Shown: positions 7,278-17,380, counted from the stretch's first letter. The stretch is DNA of 64,000 bases from Aureibaculum algae (GCF_006065315.1 NZ_CP040749.1:1564501-1628500), one strand, 5' to 3'. Notes: generated by a model from the sequence alone, not told the origin. A program made the numbers and translations.

Positions 7278-7796
7278 TTATGAGTACTTAAGAAACATTA
7301 TGTGATTAGGATTTGATCGTGTTTCCGATAATTTGAAGTTATATTTTCCTGCAATCTTAAATCCTATTTTCGTATAAAAATGTATAGCTCTTTCATTTTC
7401 TTCCCACACTGCGAGCCAAATACCTTTTTGATTGTTCTTTTTTGATAATTGAATAATAAAATCAAAAAATTTCGAGCCTAGTTTTTGTCCATAAAATTCT
7501 TTTAAAAGATATAACCGGTCCAATTTAGTTACGTTTAACTCATTGATGTCTTTGTTAGGCGTACTGAATTCAATTTTTGAAAATCCCGCAGCTTTATCGT
7601 TGAAATAGATTATATGATATTGAATTTTCGTGTTTTCAAACTCTTTAGATATATGCTTTGTAGTGTAAGTTTTAGAAACAAAACTATTAATATCTTCCGT
7701 AGATGCACTGTTTCCGTGAGATTCTAAAAATGATTTTTTTCCAATTTTAGCAATTAATTCAGAATCCTCAATACTTGCTTTTACTATTTTAATCAT
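7278..7796 (-). CDS. GNAT-family N-acetyltransferase
   Basis: A 172-residue single-domain acetyltransferase that would transfer an acetyl group from acetyl-CoA to an amine. The acetyl-CoA loop is seen as LDRLYLLKEFYGQKLGSKFF near residues 92-112, followed by LAVWEENERAIHFYTKIGFK, the usual motif B region with the Asn and Tyr. The order and length fit the PaiA-like group, but the substrate cannot be told from sequence. It is the rightmost accessory gene of the island; repeat A2 follows its 3' end. GNAT genes are frequent passengers of gene cassettes. Confidence 0.85.
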   Translation of the reverse strand: MIKIVKASIEDSELIAKIGKKSFLESHGNSASTEDINSFVSKTYTTKHISKEFENTKIQYHIIYFNDKAAGFSKIEFSTPNKDINELNVTKLDRLYLLKEFYGQKLGSKFFDFIIQLSKKNNQKGIWLAVWEENERAIHFYTKIGFKIAGKYNFKLSETRSNPNHIMFLKYS

Positions 7797-7986
7797 CGGT
7801 GTAAACTTTCATAATTTTTCACGCACAATCTGTATTATCAATACGCTTACTATTTGACAACGTATCGCTCTATTTAACAAGAATCAAACGATGGTTTAAA
7901 TGTGATCATTTTCAGAAGATGAAGTTGTAATAATAAGAAGATAAATTTAAAAAAAGAGAGCCTTTTTTTAAAAAGGTCAAAATGAC

Positions 7987-8994
7987 TTAAATAATATTTA
8001 CCTCGGCTTCAATAGCAATATTAAATTTATCAAAAACGGTTTTCTGAATTAATTTTGATAGAGCCAATACTTCTTTTCCGGTAGCATTACCATAATTAAC
8101 CAATACCAAAGCTTGGTTTTTGTGGCTTCCAGTATTTCCAATCCGTTTGCCTTTAAATCCTGATTGTTCTACCAACCAACCTGCTGGCACTTTAATTTCC
8201 GTATCAGATACCTTATAATGAGGTACATCTGGAAATTTTTCTTGAAGTTTCTTAAACTCAGAAGCTAAAATAACAGGGTTCTTAAAAAAACTACCACTGT
8301 TCCCTAAATCTGCCGGGTCAGGTAATTTACTTTTTCTGATGGCGATTACGGCATCTGAAATATTTTTTATAGTGGGGTTTTCAATTCCGTTTTTTTTCAA
8401 TTCCGCCTGAATAGCCCCATAAGAACTATTTAATTGATGTTTGTTTTTGGTAAGTTTGAAAAATACATTGGTAATAATATAGCGACCTTTCAATTGGTTT
8501 TTAAAAACGGAGTTTCTGTAGCCAAAGGCACACTCCGCATTGGTAAAAGTTCTTGTTTTGCCCGTTTCAATGGCTACGGCTTCAACAGTTAAACACGTGT
8601 CTTTTAGTTCAACACCATATGCACCAATATTTTGGATAGGAGCCGTACCCACATTACCAGGTATGAGTGACATGTTTTCAACACCTCCAAAATTATGAGC
8701 AATACACCACAATACAAATTGATGCCAGTTTTCACCAGCAGCTACTTTTACAATTACATCATTGTCACTTTGCTCAACAATTTCTATCCCTTTAAAGGCA
8801 ATGTGAACAACTAATTTATCAATATTGTTTGTAAGCAAAACATTACTACCACCGCCAAGTATAAAAAAATCTTTTTCTTGTTCTAATAGATTACGCAAAG
8901 CTTCTATGCTTTCTATAGAAACAAATTGTTTGGCATTTACATCAATACCAAAAGTGTTATACGGCTGTAAAGAAATGTTTTGTTGAATTTGCAT
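7987..8994 (-). CDS. murB: UDP-N-acetylenolpyruvoylglucosamine reductase
   Basis: MurB reduces UDP-GlcNAc-enolpyruvate to UDP-MurNAc with NADPH and FAD, the second committed step of peptidoglycan precursor synthesis in the cytoplasm. The 335-residue protein has the FAD loop FILGGGSNVLLTN (~44-56), SLIPGNVGTAPIQNIGAYGV (~107-126) and the catalytic serine motif NSGSFFKNP (~230). The GAYGV segment and length match the E. coli-type enzyme. Its ATG overlaps the aminotransferase stop as TAATG, so the two genes are translationally coupled. Confidence 0.95.
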   Translation of the reverse strand: MQIQQNISLQPYNTFGIDVNAKQFVSIESIEALRNLLEQEKDFFILGGGSNVLLTNNIDKLVVHIAFKGIEIVEQSDNDVIVKVAAGENWHQFVLWCIAHNFGGVENMSLIPGNVGTAPIQNIGAYGVELKDTCLTVEAVAIETGKTRTFTNAECAFGYRNSVFKNQLKGRYIITNVFFKLTKNKHQLNSSYGAIQAELKKNGIENPTIKNISDAVIAIRKSKLPDPADLGNSGSFFKNPVILASEFKKLQEKFPDVPHYKVSDTEIKVPAGWLVEQSGFKGKRIGNTGSHKNQALVLVNYGNATGKEVLALSKLIQKTVFDKFNIAIEAEVNII

Positions 8995-10184
8995 TAGTCT
9001 TTGTATACTTTTAAAGCTTCTTTTAATATTTGAACTGATTTTATTAAACTCTCTTTATTCAGTACATATGCAATTCTTACTTGGTTTAAACCCACACCAG
9101 GAGTAGAATAGAAGCCTGCTGCTGGTGCTACCATAATCGTTTCACCGTTAACATCAAAATCTTCTAAAAGCCATTGTGCAAAACGATCTGTGTTTTTTAC
9201 AGGCAATTCGGCAATACAATAAAAGGCTCCTTTTGGAGTCCCTACTTTTACACCATCTATTTTTTGTAATTCAGAAATTAAAGTATTTCGTCTATCTACA
9301 TATTCTGTGATTACAGCATCAAAATAACTTTGTGGTGTTTCTAAAGCCGCTTCACTGGCAATTTGAGCAAATGTAGGAGGACTTAAACGTGCTTGGGCAA
9401 ATTTTAATGCCGTTTGTATTAAGGTCTTGTTTTTAGAGACTAAGCAACCAATACGTGCACCGCACATACTATAGCGTTTAGATACAGAGTCAATAACAAT
9501 TGCATTTTCTTCTAAACCTTCTACTTGTAATATCGAATAATGTTCTAAACCATCATAAGTAAATTCTCTATACACTTCATCCGCAATTAAAAAGAGATCA
9601 TGCTTTTTTACAATTGCAGCTAGTTTTTTTATTTCTTCTTTTGAGTATAAGTATCCTGTCGGATTGCCAGGGTTACAAATTAAAATAGCCTTTGTCTTTG
9701 GCGTAATTAATTTTTCAAATTCCTCGATAGGAGGTAAGGCAAAATTATCATCAATTTTAGAAACTACGGGTACAATAGTAACCCCTGAAGAGGTTGAAAA
9801 TCCGTTATAGTTGGCATAAAAAGGTTCAGGTATAATTACTTCATCATCAACATCCATAATACTACCAAACGCAAAAAGAAGAGCCTCACTACCACCAGTA
9901 GTTACTATAATATCGTCATGTTTAACATGAATGTCATTTTTAGCATAATAATCAGCTATTTTTTGACGATACGTTTCAGAACCTTCTGATCTAGAATAGG
10001 CTAGAATTTCTAATGAGTTGTTTTTAACAGCGTCTAAGGCTATTTTAGGTGTTTTTATATCGGGTTGACCAATATTTAAATGATAAATGGTTTTACCTGC
10101 TTTTTGAGCTTTTTCAGCGTAAGGCACCAATTTTCGAATTGGTGATTGCGGCATTAAGCTTCCTTTTTTTGATACTATTGGCAT
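8994..10184 (-). CDS. Class I/II PLP-dependent aminotransferase
   Basis: A 396-residue enzyme of the aspartate-aminotransferase fold. From the chosen ATG (MPIVSKKGSLM) it has LNIGQPDIKTP, the NPGNPTG motif at ~171-177, the PLP-ring Asp in ADEVY (~202) and the Schiff-base lysine in SVSKRYSMCGARIG (K236). It probably transaminates aspartate, alanine or another amino acid with 2-oxoglutarate; the exact substrate is unclear. A start ten codons upstream is possible but unlikely. Its stop overlaps the murB start (TAATG), so it is the first gene of a two-gene operon. Confidence 0.88.
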   Translation of the reverse strand: MPIVSKKGSLMPQSPIRKLVPYAEKAQKAGKTIYHLNIGQPDIKTPKIALDAVKNNSLEILAYSRSEGSETYRQKIADYYAKNDIHVKHDDIIVTTGGSEALLFAFGSIMDVDDEVIIPEPFYANYNGFSTSSGVTIVPVVSKIDDNFALPPIEEFEKLITPKTKAILICNPGNPTGYLYSKEEIKKLAAIVKKHDLFLIADEVYREFTYDGLEHYSILQVEGLEENAIVIDSVSKRYSMCGARIGCLVSKNKTLIQTALKFAQARLSPPTFAQIASEAALETPQSYFDAVITEYVDRRNTLISELQKIDGVKVGTPKGAFYCIAELPVKNTDRFAQWLLEDFDVNGETIMVAPAAGFYSTPGVGLNQVRIAYVLNKESLIKSVQILKEALKVYKD

Positions 10185-10429
10185 AACTATAATTAAAAAC
10201 TGTTTGTAGAACAAAATTGCAAAATTTTATTCAATTTCTACCTTAGAAAATAAAATATTAAAAGATCCTATTTTTAATGTTGCATAGCTACTAAAATTAA
10301 AGTTTTGAGTAGAGAAAGTAATCGTCAAATTGTTAAAAATTAGTTATTTAAAAAGTTAAAGTCTCAAAAAAATTGGAAATTATTGAATAATTCACTAAAT
10401 TTAGAAACACATCAATTCATTTTACAAAT

Positions 10430-11749
10430 TTGAAAGTCAGGTTTTTACATATTATTTTACTACTGTTTGTTATGAGTAACAGTTTTGCCCAAGATAAATT
10501 TAATATTCTGGGTAATAAGGATAGTTATGCCTTGTCTTTTAAAATGGTTAATAATTTAATTATTATTCCCATTGAAGTGAATGACGTAAAGTTGAATTTT
10601 TTATTAGATACGGGTGTTGATAATTCTTTACTGATCAATCTGAAATTAGAAGATTCGCTAAACCTTAATAATGTTGAAGAGATCCAATTAAGAGGGCTAG
10701 GAGAAGGTGATCATGTAAGTGCAGTGAAATCGGAAAATAACACTTTTAAATTGGGTAAGATTTTTAATGATAAGCATATGGTTTATGCGATACAAAGTGA
10801 AAATTTAGACCTATCTACACGTTTGGGTATTGATATTAACGGAATTATTGGTGGCGATTTATTTAGAGATTTTATTGTTGAAATTAATTATGCTACACAA
10901 CGCGTAAAGTTTTATAATCCAGATACGTATACCTATAAAGATTGTAGACGCTGTGAAGATTTTGAATTGCATTTTTATAAAAACAAACCCTACATCTATG
11001 CATCTGTTGATGTTGATAAAGAAATACCTGTTAAATTATTAATAGATTCTGGAGGTAGCGATGCCTTATGGCTTTTTGATGAATCTAGTCTAGATATTTC
11101 TATTCCAGAAAAACACTTTAATGATTATTTAGGAAGAGGGTTGAGCGGTAATGTATATGGTAAACGAAGTAAGATTAAAAAAATAATGTTGGGTACTTAT
11201 ATTCTTAAAGATGCTAATGTAGCCTATCCTAATTATAGTTCTATTGAAAAAGCATATCGGCATGAAGAGAGAAATGGTTCATTAGGTTCAGAGATCTTAA
11301 AGCGGTTTAGAATTGTTTATGATTATCCAAACAAAAGATTGACTATTAAAAAACCATCTAAATATTTTAAAGATCCGTTCTTATATAATATGAGTGGTAT
11401 TGAGTTGATGCATAACGGGAGTATGATGGTAAAGGAGCGGCAATCAGATATGTTAAAATCGGATTCTGAAAGTAGTGACCGTGCAACAGTTCAGATGGTA
11501 TATAGTTATGTGTATGCTTTGAAACCATCGTATAAAATTGCAGAATTAAGAAAAGATTCACCAGCCTATCAAGCAGGTTTACAAGCAGGCGATATCGTTT
11601 TAGCAATTAACGGAAAGGCTTCTTATAATTACAAACTTCAAGAAATTACCTATTTGTTTTCAAGTAAAGAAGGTAAAAAGATAAAATTGTTAGTTGAGCG
11701 GAATGGCGTCGAATTAAACTTTGAGTTTAAACTTAAAAAACTCCTCTAA
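10430..11749 (+). CDS. Secreted retropepsin-like aspartyl protease with PDZ domain
   Basis: A 439-residue exported protein: signal peptide at residues 1-20 (ends SNSFAQ), then two aspartyl-protease-like lobes with FLLDTGVDNS (D60) and LLIDSGGSDALW (D206). A C-terminal PDZ domain at ~360-430 follows (IAELRKDSPAYQAGLQAGDI, VLAINGK). Having two D(T/S)G motifs in one chain suggests an intramolecular dimer. The start is TTG: the next ATG (residue 15) would destroy the signal peptide. Likely periplasmic or surface-attached; substrate unknown. Followed by a strong terminator. Confidence 0.85.
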   Translation: MKVRFLHIILLLFVMSNSFAQDKFNILGNKDSYALSFKMVNNLIIIPIEVNDVKLNFLLDTGVDNSLLINLKLEDSLNLNNVEEIQLRGLGEGDHVSAVKSENNTFKLGKIFNDKHMVYAIQSENLDLSTRLGIDINGIIGGDLFRDFIVEINYATQRVKFYNPDTYTYKDCRRCEDFELHFYKNKPYIYASVDVDKEIPVKLLIDSGGSDALWLFDESSLDISIPEKHFNDYLGRGLSGNVYGKRSKIKKIMLGTYILKDANVAYPNYSSIEKAYRHEERNGSLGSEILKRFRIVYDYPNKRLTIKKPSKYFKDPFLYNMSGIELMHNGSMMVKERQSDMLKSDSESSDRATVQMVYSYVYALKPSYKIAELRKDSPAYQAGLQAGDIVLAINGKASYNYKLQEITYLFSSKEGKKIKLLVERNGVELNFEFKLKKLL

Positions 11750-11776
11750 AAATATTGTTTTTTCCTATAAAATTAA

Positions 11777-11803
11777 AAAAGCGACCAATGTTGGTCGCTT
11801 TTA
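11777..11803 (+). terminator. Rho-independent terminator after aspartyl protease
   Basis: Stem AAGCGACCAA / TTGGTCGCTT with a 2-nt loop, preceded by an A-run and followed by TTAT, 28 bp after the stop codon. It could also serve the convergent DUF1573 gene, though it lies beyond that gene's 3' end by 137 bp. Confidence 0.85.
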
Positions 11804-11939
11804 TAGTATATAAAACTCTAAATTTAAAACTATTTTAATTTCTCTGAAAGCATTGTGGCTTTCACTTTCTACTTCATTTCTCCTTTAGGGAGTTTAGAAA
11901 TGATTTTTCAATCAGTTTTAAATGAAGTAAAATAAAATT

Positions 11940-12401
11940 TTATTGTTCTGGTGTAGCAACCATACTTTTTTCATGGTTTTCTAACTTGGTTAGGCTACTT
12001 TCTTTTTTTACATTTCCTCGTACTGGTATAACAATTTTAGGTCTATCAGCATTAGAAGTAATTGTAATTGATTTCGCTATTTGGCCAACTCTGTTGGTGT
12101 CATACTTCACAGCTATTTCACCAGTTTGGCCTGGCATAATAGGTTCTTTTGGAGTAGAAGGTACTGTACAACCACAACTACCTGTTACTCTAGATATGAT
12201 TAATGGTGATTTACCAACATTGGTAAATTTTAATAATCTAACGCCATCGGCATTCTTTTCAATTGAGCCAAAGTCAACGTTTTTTGTTGCAAACTTAAAC
12301 TTTGGGGCATTAGGGTCTACTTTTGTTGCTGTAGTTTCCTCTTGGGCGTTTATTGATAAACTGATACACCCGATAAATAATAATACTGCTAATTTCTTCA
12401 T
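11940..12401 (-). CDS. DUF1573-family exported protein
   Basis: A 153-residue protein with a signal peptide (KKLAVLLFIGCISLSINAQ) and one DUF1573 immunoglobulin-like domain at ~35-125. Characteristic segments are FGSIEKNADGVRLLKFTNVG, the GSCGCTVP cysteine motif and PIMPGQTGEI followed by VKYDTNRVG. The family is abundant in Bacteroidetes and is thought to act in the periplasm or envelope; its function is unknown. It is divergent from valS. Confidence 0.85.
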   Translation of the reverse strand: MKKLAVLLFIGCISLSINAQEETTATKVDPNAPKFKFATKNVDFGSIEKNADGVRLLKFTNVGKSPLIISRVTGSCGCTVPSTPKEPIMPGQTGEIAVKYDTNRVGQIAKSITITSNADRPKIVIPVRGNVKKESSLTKLENHEKSMVATPEQ

Positions 12402-12459
12402 TTTTATTTGTAATTTATTAAAGAATCAAAGATATAAAATTATAACGACTAATTTATTT

Positions 12460-12486
12460 TTGTATTGTTTAGAAATTGTAACTTTG
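12460..12486 (+). promoter_or_regulatory. Putative promoter of valS
   Basis: The -7 box TAACTTTG (12479-12486) matches the Bacteroidetes consensus TAnnTTTG, and a TTG at 12460-12462 lies about 16 bases upstream, slightly short for a -33 element. Transcription would start near 12492, about 24 nt before the chosen valS ATG. This argues against the longer frame that starts at 12465. Confidence 0.5.
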
Positions 12487-12515
12487 CTAATTGTTTTCAA
12501 AAACTATACCAAAAT

Positions 12516-15167
12516 ATGAGTATTCCCTCTAAATATGATGCTAGCCAAGTAGAAAGTAAATGGTACAATTACTGGATGAAACACAATTATTTTCATTCAA
12601 CTCCTAATGAAAAGGAACCATATACGATTGTAATTCCACCTCCAAATGTAACTGGAATTTTGCACATGGGGCATATGTTAAACAATACAATTCAAGATGT
12701 ATTGGTAAGACGTGCACGTTTACAGGGTAAAAATGCGTGTTGGGTACCTGGTACAGATCATGCTTCTATTGCTACAGAAGCAAAAGTAGTTGCCAAATTA
12801 AAAGAGAATGGCATTCAAAAAAATGACCTGTCTCGTGAAGAATTTTTAAAGCATGCATGGGATTGGACTGATGAATATGGTGGTGTTATTTTAGAGCAAT
12901 TAAAAAAATTAGGTTGTTCTTGTGATTGGGATAGAACCAAATTCACATTAGATGATGACATGAGTGAATCTGTTATTAAAGTTTTTATTGATTTATACAA
13001 TAAAGGCATGATATACAGAGGTTTTAGAATGGTAAATTGGGATCCTGAAGCTAAAACTACCTTGTCAGATGAAGAAGTACATTACGAAGAACGTCAAGGA
13101 AACTTATATTATTTAGAGTATAACATTGTTGATAGTGATGAAAAAGTAACTATTGCTACTACACGTCCGGAAACCATTTTAGGGGATACCGCAATTTGTA
13201 TTAATCCGAATGACGAGCGTTTTACGCATTTAAGAGGTAAAAAGGTAATTGTACCCTTGTGTGATCGAGTAATACCAATTATTGAAGATGAATATGTAGA
13301 TATAGAGTTTGGTACGGGTTGTTTAAAAGTGACCCCTGCACATGATGAAAATGATAAAAATTTAGGAGATAAGCACAACTTAGAAGTTATTGATATTTTT
13401 AATGAAGATGCTACGTTAAATAGCTTCGGACTGCATTATCAAGGTAAAGATAGGTTTGTTGTAAGAAAAGAAATTTCTAAAGAATTAGAGGAAAAAGGCT
13501 TTTTGGTTAAAATAGAAAGTCATTTACATAAAGTTGGAACATCTGAGCGTACAAAGGCGGTTATTGAACCACGTTTGTCTGATCAGTGGTTCTTAAAAAT
13601 GGAAGAATTAGCCAAGCCAGCGATAAAAGCGGTGTTAGAAAATGATGAGGTTAAGTTTTTTCCACAAAAATTTGAAAATACCTACAGACATTGGATGGAA
13701 AATATTCGCGATTGGAATATTTCTAGACAGTTATGGTGGGGCCAACGAATTCCGGCCTACTATTTTGGAGATGGTAAAGAAGATTTTGTAGTTGCTGAGA
13801 GTAGGGAAGAGGCTTTTGAAAAAGCAAAAGCTAAATTGGCGGTCAACTCGAGCGGAGTTGAGAGTTCATTGAAAATTGAAGACTTAAGACAAGATAATGA
13901 TGTGTTGGATACCTGGTTTTCTTCTTGGTTATGGCCAATGAGTGTTTTTGATGGTATTCGTAATCCTGAAAATGAAGATATTCAATACTATTATCCAACC
14001 AATGATTTAGTAACAGGTCCAGATATTTTATTCTTTTGGGTAGCTCGTATGATTGTTGCGGGTTATGAGTTTAAAAATGAAAGACCGTTTGAGAATGTAT
14101 ATTTTACAGGATTAGTAAGAGATAAACAACGACGTAAAATGAGTAAGTCGTTAGGTAATTCGCCTGACGCTTTAAAATTGATTGAAGACTATGGTGCTGA
14201 CGGTGTTCGTGTAGGTTTATTGTTAAGTGCAGCAGCAGGTAACGATTTAATGTTTGATGAGGCGTTGTGCCAACAAGGAAAGCAATTTGCCAATAAAATT
14301 TGGAATGCCTTTAGGTTGGTAACAGGTTGGGAAGTTGATGCAACTATTGAGCAACCTAACTCTAGTAAAATAGCTATTGAATGGTATGAAGCTACTTTTC
14401 AAGAGACATTGGTTGAAATTGAAGATCATTTTAGTAAATACAGACTTTCAGATGCCTTAATGGCAACCTATAAATTAATTTGGGATGATTTCTGCTCATG
14501 GTTACTAGAGATGGTAAAACCAAATTATGGTACACCTATTGATGCTGAAACTTATAAAAGTATCATTGCTATTTTTGAAAATAATTTAAAAATATTGCAT
14601 CCGTTTATGCCGTTTTTAACGGAAGAAATTTGGCAATTTATAGAGGATAGGAGTCCTGAAGATGCATTAATTGTTGCCGAATGGCCTAAGAATGCAATTA
14701 TAAATACGGATTTAATAAAACAGTTTGATTTCACTAAAGAGGTTGTTTCAGGTATTAGAAATATCAGAAAAGAGAAAAACATTTCTTTCAAAGAAAAAAT
14801 CGGATTCTCGATATTAAACAACGAAAACTCAGCAACTATTTTTGATGATGTTATTCAAAAATTAGGAAATTTAGAAAGTATAGAAACCGTTAATGAAGCG
14901 GTGCAAGGAGCGTTAACCTTTAGAGTAAAATCGAATGAGTATTTTATTCCAATAGCTGGAGCTGTAAATGTTGAAGACGAAATTAAAAAACTAACCGAAG
15001 AGTTAAATTATACGGAAGGGTTTTTAAAATCGGTACAGAAAAAATTATCGAATGAACGTTTTGTTTCTAATGCACCAGATCAAGTAGTAGCAAGTGAAAA
15101 GCAAAAAGAAGCCGATGCTGTTGCTAAAATTGAAACGTTGAAAGCGAGTTTAGCTAGTTTAAAGTAG
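12516..15167 (+). CDS. valS: Valyl-tRNA synthetase
   Basis: Class I synthetase charging tRNA-Val, with editing of threonine. The 883-residue protein starts [17 protein letters not shown], has [14 protein letters not shown] (HIGH motif, ~43-56), an editing domain around residues 200-340 ([17 protein letters not shown]), the [10 protein letters not shown] motif near 540 and a C-terminal coiled coil rich in Lys/Glu. I chose the ATG at 12516 because the family begins here and a promoter box lies just upstream. A perfect 19-bp palindrome at 13843-13861 encodes VNSSGVE in a variable loop. Confidence 0.97.
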   Translation: MSIPSKYDASQVESKWYNYWMKHNYFHSTPNEKEPYTIVIPPPNVTGILHMGHMLNNTIQDVLVRRARLQGKNACWVPGTDHASIATEAKVVAKLKENGIQKNDLSREEFLKHAWDWTDEYGGVILEQLKKLGCSCDWDRTKFTLDDDMSESVIKVFIDLYNKGMIYRGFRMVNWDPEAKTTLSDEEVHYEERQGNLYYLEYNIVDSDEKVTIATTRPETILGDTAICINPNDERFTHLRGKKVIVPLCDRVIPIIEDEYVDIEFGTGCLKVTPAHDENDKNLGDKHNLEVIDIFNEDATLNSFGLHYQGKDRFVVRKEISKELEEKGFLVKIESHLHKVGTSERTKAVIEPRLSDQWFLKMEELAKPAIKAVLENDEVKFFPQKFENTYRHWMENIRDWNISRQLWWGQRIPAYYFGDGKEDFVVAESREEAFEKAKAKLAVNSSGVESSLKIEDLRQDNDVLDTWFSSWLWPMSVFDGIRNPENEDIQYYYPTNDLVTGPDILFFWVARMIVAGYEFKNERPFENVYFTGLVRDKQRRKMSKSLGNSPDALKLIEDYGADGVRVGLLLSAAAGNDLMFDEALCQQGKQFANKIWNAFRLVTGWEVDATIEQPNSSKIAIEWYEATFQETLVEIEDHFSKYRLSDALMATYKLIWDDFCSWLLEMVKPNYGTPIDAETYKSIIAIFENNLKILHPFMPFLTEEIWQFIEDRSPEDALIVAEWPKNAIINTDLIKQFDFTKEVVSGIRNIRKEKNISFKEKIGFSILNNENSATIFDDVIQKLGNLESIETVNEAVQGALTFRVKSNEYFIPIAGAVNVEDEIKKLTEELNYTEGFLKSVQKKLSNERFVSNAPDQVVASEKQKEADAVAKIETLKASLASLK
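13843..13861. repeat. 19-bp palindrome inside valS
   Basis: TCAACTC gagcg GAGTTGA forms a perfect 7-bp stem with a 5-nt loop. It is in frame within valS between the KAKAKLA helix and the conserved [11 protein letters not shown] segment, a variable region of the family. It may be an in-frame insertion of a small palindromic repeat. Confidence 0.5.
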
Positions 15168-15225
15168 CTTGGCATAAATATGTTGAGCTAGGTTTTATTG
15201 TATTTTATTGTTGAAATAATCAAAA

Positions 15226-15612
15226 ATGAAAATTAAAAAATTATTGCCCTTTATATTTGGATTAATTTTTACAACAATATCTTGTAGTTCGGATGATGTC
15301 GATTTGAATCCGAATTATCCTAGTGAGTTTATCAATACCTGGTTAGAATCCTATGAAGAATCCTATGGAATTTATAGACCCTCAGATTATAAAATATTCC
15401 CAGAATCAATATATCGACAGTCCTATACATTTATGATAAATAATGAATGTGAATACTTGGTGTTATCTCCAGTAGACGCTCATTATATTGAAAAAGGTTA
15501 TTGGGAATACATTGAAAAAGATAACGTTATAAATATATATAATCCTGACAAGGAGTTGTTTAAAAAATTAAAAGTAACTTCAATTGCAGCTGAGCTGTTA
15601 CAAATTGAATAA
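15226..15612 (+). CDS. Small hypothetical lipoprotein
   Basis: A 128-residue protein with a lipoprotein signal (LPFIFGLIFTTISC, cysteine at ~20) followed by an Asp-rich SSDDVD stretch, as is common for Bacteroidetes lipoproteins sorted to the outer membrane. The mature part is acidic and Tyr-rich with a WEYIEKDNVINIY segment resembling lipocalin-like or META-type small beta proteins, but I cannot assign a family. It lies 58 bp after valS, probably a separate unit. Confidence 0.7.
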   Translation: MKIKKLLPFIFGLIFTTISCSSDDVDLNPNYPSEFINTWLESYEESYGIYRPSDYKIFPESIYRQSYTFMINNECEYLVLSPVDAHYIEKGYWEYIEKDNVINIYNPDKELFKKLKVTSIAAELLQIE

Positions 15613-15669
15613 AAGCAAGTCCTTTTCGGTGTATGAAACACAGCTATTCTTAGTTAAATTTAAAACAAA

Positions 15670-16563
15670 ATTAACCCAACAGAAATACATATTGTACCTG
15701 AACTTCCTACTCCAATAAGGTTACAGGAATATGGTGTTGGTATTTTTATCGCTGCATTAACGAAATCGGCTTTAAAGAAAGTAATTAAGAAAAAGTATGT
15801 CACGGTTAATGACATTATAGCAACTACAGGTACACTAATACATGGAGGTGAGTCCATTCGTTTAACCATACCCAAGGAAGTTACTCCGATTAAGAAACTT
15901 ATCTTTTCGCTTACCGTTTTATTTGAAGATGAACACTTGGCTGTGCTTCATAAACCTGCAGGTATTTTAGTCAGTGGTAATAGTTTTAAAACGGTTGCCA
16001 ACGCATTACCACAAAATATTAAATATAGTAACTTATCTGATGCTACTACACCACAACCCGTTCATCGCTTAGATTATGCAACTACGGGTATTTTATTGGT
16101 AGGAAAAACGAGCAGTAGTATTCGTGCTTTAAATAGAATGTTTGAAGATAAAAAGGTTGAGAAAACCTATTATGCCGTTACTATTGGTGAAATGAATAGT
16201 GATGGAAAAATCACGACTACAATTGATAGCAAACCATCACAATCGAATTATAAGAAACTAGATACTGTTTTCTCTGAGAGGTTTAAAAAACTTAATTTGG
16301 TTCAATTGGAGCCTAAAACAGGTAGAAGACATCAATTACGTAAACATCTGGCAAGTATTGATAATCCGATTCTTGGAGATGCTACTTATGGTATTGAAGA
16401 CCTGATTTTGAAAGGTAAGGGGTTATATTTACATGCGTATTCGTTACGTTTTACACATCCCTTTACAAATAAACAAGTCTATTTTAAGGATGAATTTCCA
16501 GAACGGTTTCAAAAACTATTTAGTTCTAAAATTTCAGAAATTGTTGGTGGAAACAACAACTAA
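15670..16563 (+). CDS. RluA-family pseudouridine synthase (non-ATG start)
   Basis: It isomerises uridine to pseudouridine in rRNA or tRNA. The catalytic motif is HRLDYATTGILLVGKT with Asp ~135 counted from an ATT at 15670. An S4-type RNA-binding segment precedes it (KKKYVTVNDIIATTGTLIHG, GGESIRLTIP), and the N-terminus EIHIVPELPTPIRLQEYGVG looks like the family's. The frame is open from a TAA at 15661, yet contains no ATG, GTG or TTG before the TTG at 15937, which would delete the S4 part. I therefore place the start at ATT 15670. It is convergent with rluF with no gap. Confidence 0.75.
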   Translation: MNPTEIHIVPELPTPIRLQEYGVGIFIAALTKSALKKVIKKKYVTVNDIIATTGTLIHGGESIRLTIPKEVTPIKKLIFSLTVLFEDEHLAVLHKPAGILVSGNSFKTVANALPQNIKYSNLSDATTPQPVHRLDYATTGILLVGKTSSSIRALNRMFEDKKVEKTYYAVTIGEMNSDGKITTTIDSKPSQSNYKKLDTVFSERFKKLNLVQLEPKTGRRHQLRKHLASIDNPILGDATYGIEDLILKGKGLYLHAYSLRFTHPFTNKQVYFKDEFPERFQKLFSSKISEIVGGNNN

Positions 16564-17295
16564 TTAATCAATAGTCTTAGCCGAGTCAGCTACCAATCGA
16601 TTAATCTCGTTCAGCTCTTTATCTGTTAAATAACGCCATTCACCAACGGGAGTGTCTAAAGTGATATTCATTATTCTTACACGCTTTAATTTAGTTACTC
16701 TATAGTCTAAATGCTCACACATTCTACGAATTTGTCGGTTCAAACCTTGCGTTAAAATAATGTTGAATTGACTCTTATTAAGTTGTACTATCTTACATTT
16801 ACGAGTAACCGTATCTAAGATTGGAATACCATTACTCATTTTTTGAATAAAATCTTTGGTAATGGGTTTGTTAACCGTAACGATATATTCTTTTTCGTGA
16901 TTGTTTCTAGCACGTAATATTTTATTTACGATATCACCATCGTTCGTTAAAAAGATAAGGCCTTCACTTGGCTTGTCTAATCTACCAATAGGAAAAATGC
17001 GAGAAGGATATTTAATATAATCTATAATATTATCTTTTTCTACACGCGAGTCAGTTGTACAAACAATACCAATGGGCTTATTAAAAGCAATGTAAACGGG
17101 TTTTTCTTTGGGCTCCGAAATGAGTTCACCATTTACTCTAACTTCATCTTCAGGGTTAATTTTAGTCCCCAATTCAGGAACACTACCATTAATGGTAACT
17201 CGACCTTCATTGATTAACTTATCCGCTGCTCTTCTAGAGCAATAACCTACTTCACTTAGGTATTTGTTTATGCGTGTTCCAGTATTTTCGCTCAC
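16564..17295 (-). CDS. rluF: 23S rRNA pseudouridine synthase RluF-type
   Basis: A 243-residue RsuA-family enzyme: S4 domain at ~7-55 (RINKYLSEVGYCSRRAADKL), catalytic GRLDKPSEGL with D107, and the RluF-like signature NHEKEYIVTVNKPIT, ILTQGLNRQIRRMCE with LKRVRIMNI. RluF modifies U2604 of 23S rRNA and tRNA-Tyr in E. coli. Its stop abuts that of the RluA-type gene. A neighbouring RluB/RsuA-type specificity is possible but the Asn-rich QGLNRQIRRMCE segment favours RluF. Confidence 0.88.
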   Translation of the reverse strand: MSENTGTRINKYLSEVGYCSRRAADKLINEGRVTINGSVPELGTKINPEDEVRVNGELISEPKEKPVYIAFNKPIGIVCTTDSRVEKDNIIDYIKYPSRIFPIGRLDKPSEGLIFLTNDGDIVNKILRARNNHEKEYIVTVNKPITKDFIQKMSNGIPILDTVTRKCKIVQLNKSQFNIILTQGLNRQIRRMCEHLDYRVTKLKRVRIMNITLDTPVGEWRYLTDKELNEINRLVADSAKTID

Positions 17296-17325
17296 TTGAT
17301 TGTATTTATTTGCAAAATAAAAATA

Positions 17326-17357
17326 AAAAACCCATTGAGCAAAGTCAATGGGTTTTT
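17326..17357 (-). terminator. Rho-independent terminator of the NIF3/coiled-coil operon
   Basis: AAAAACCCATTGA (17326-17338) and TCAATGGGTTTTT (17345-17357) form a 13-bp stem with a 6-nt loop, about 23 bp after the stop of the coiled-coil gene read on the minus strand. The symmetric A/T tracts would allow function on either strand. Confidence 0.85.
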
Positions 17358-17380
17358 AAATATTGAGTTGCGGTATGTTA

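Noticed and set aside
7201..7986. A mirror pair for the GNAT unit such as GTTGTCAAA (7861-7853) with TTTCAAC near 7220
   Set aside because: The match is too poor to claim, so the right-hand border of the array is left open.
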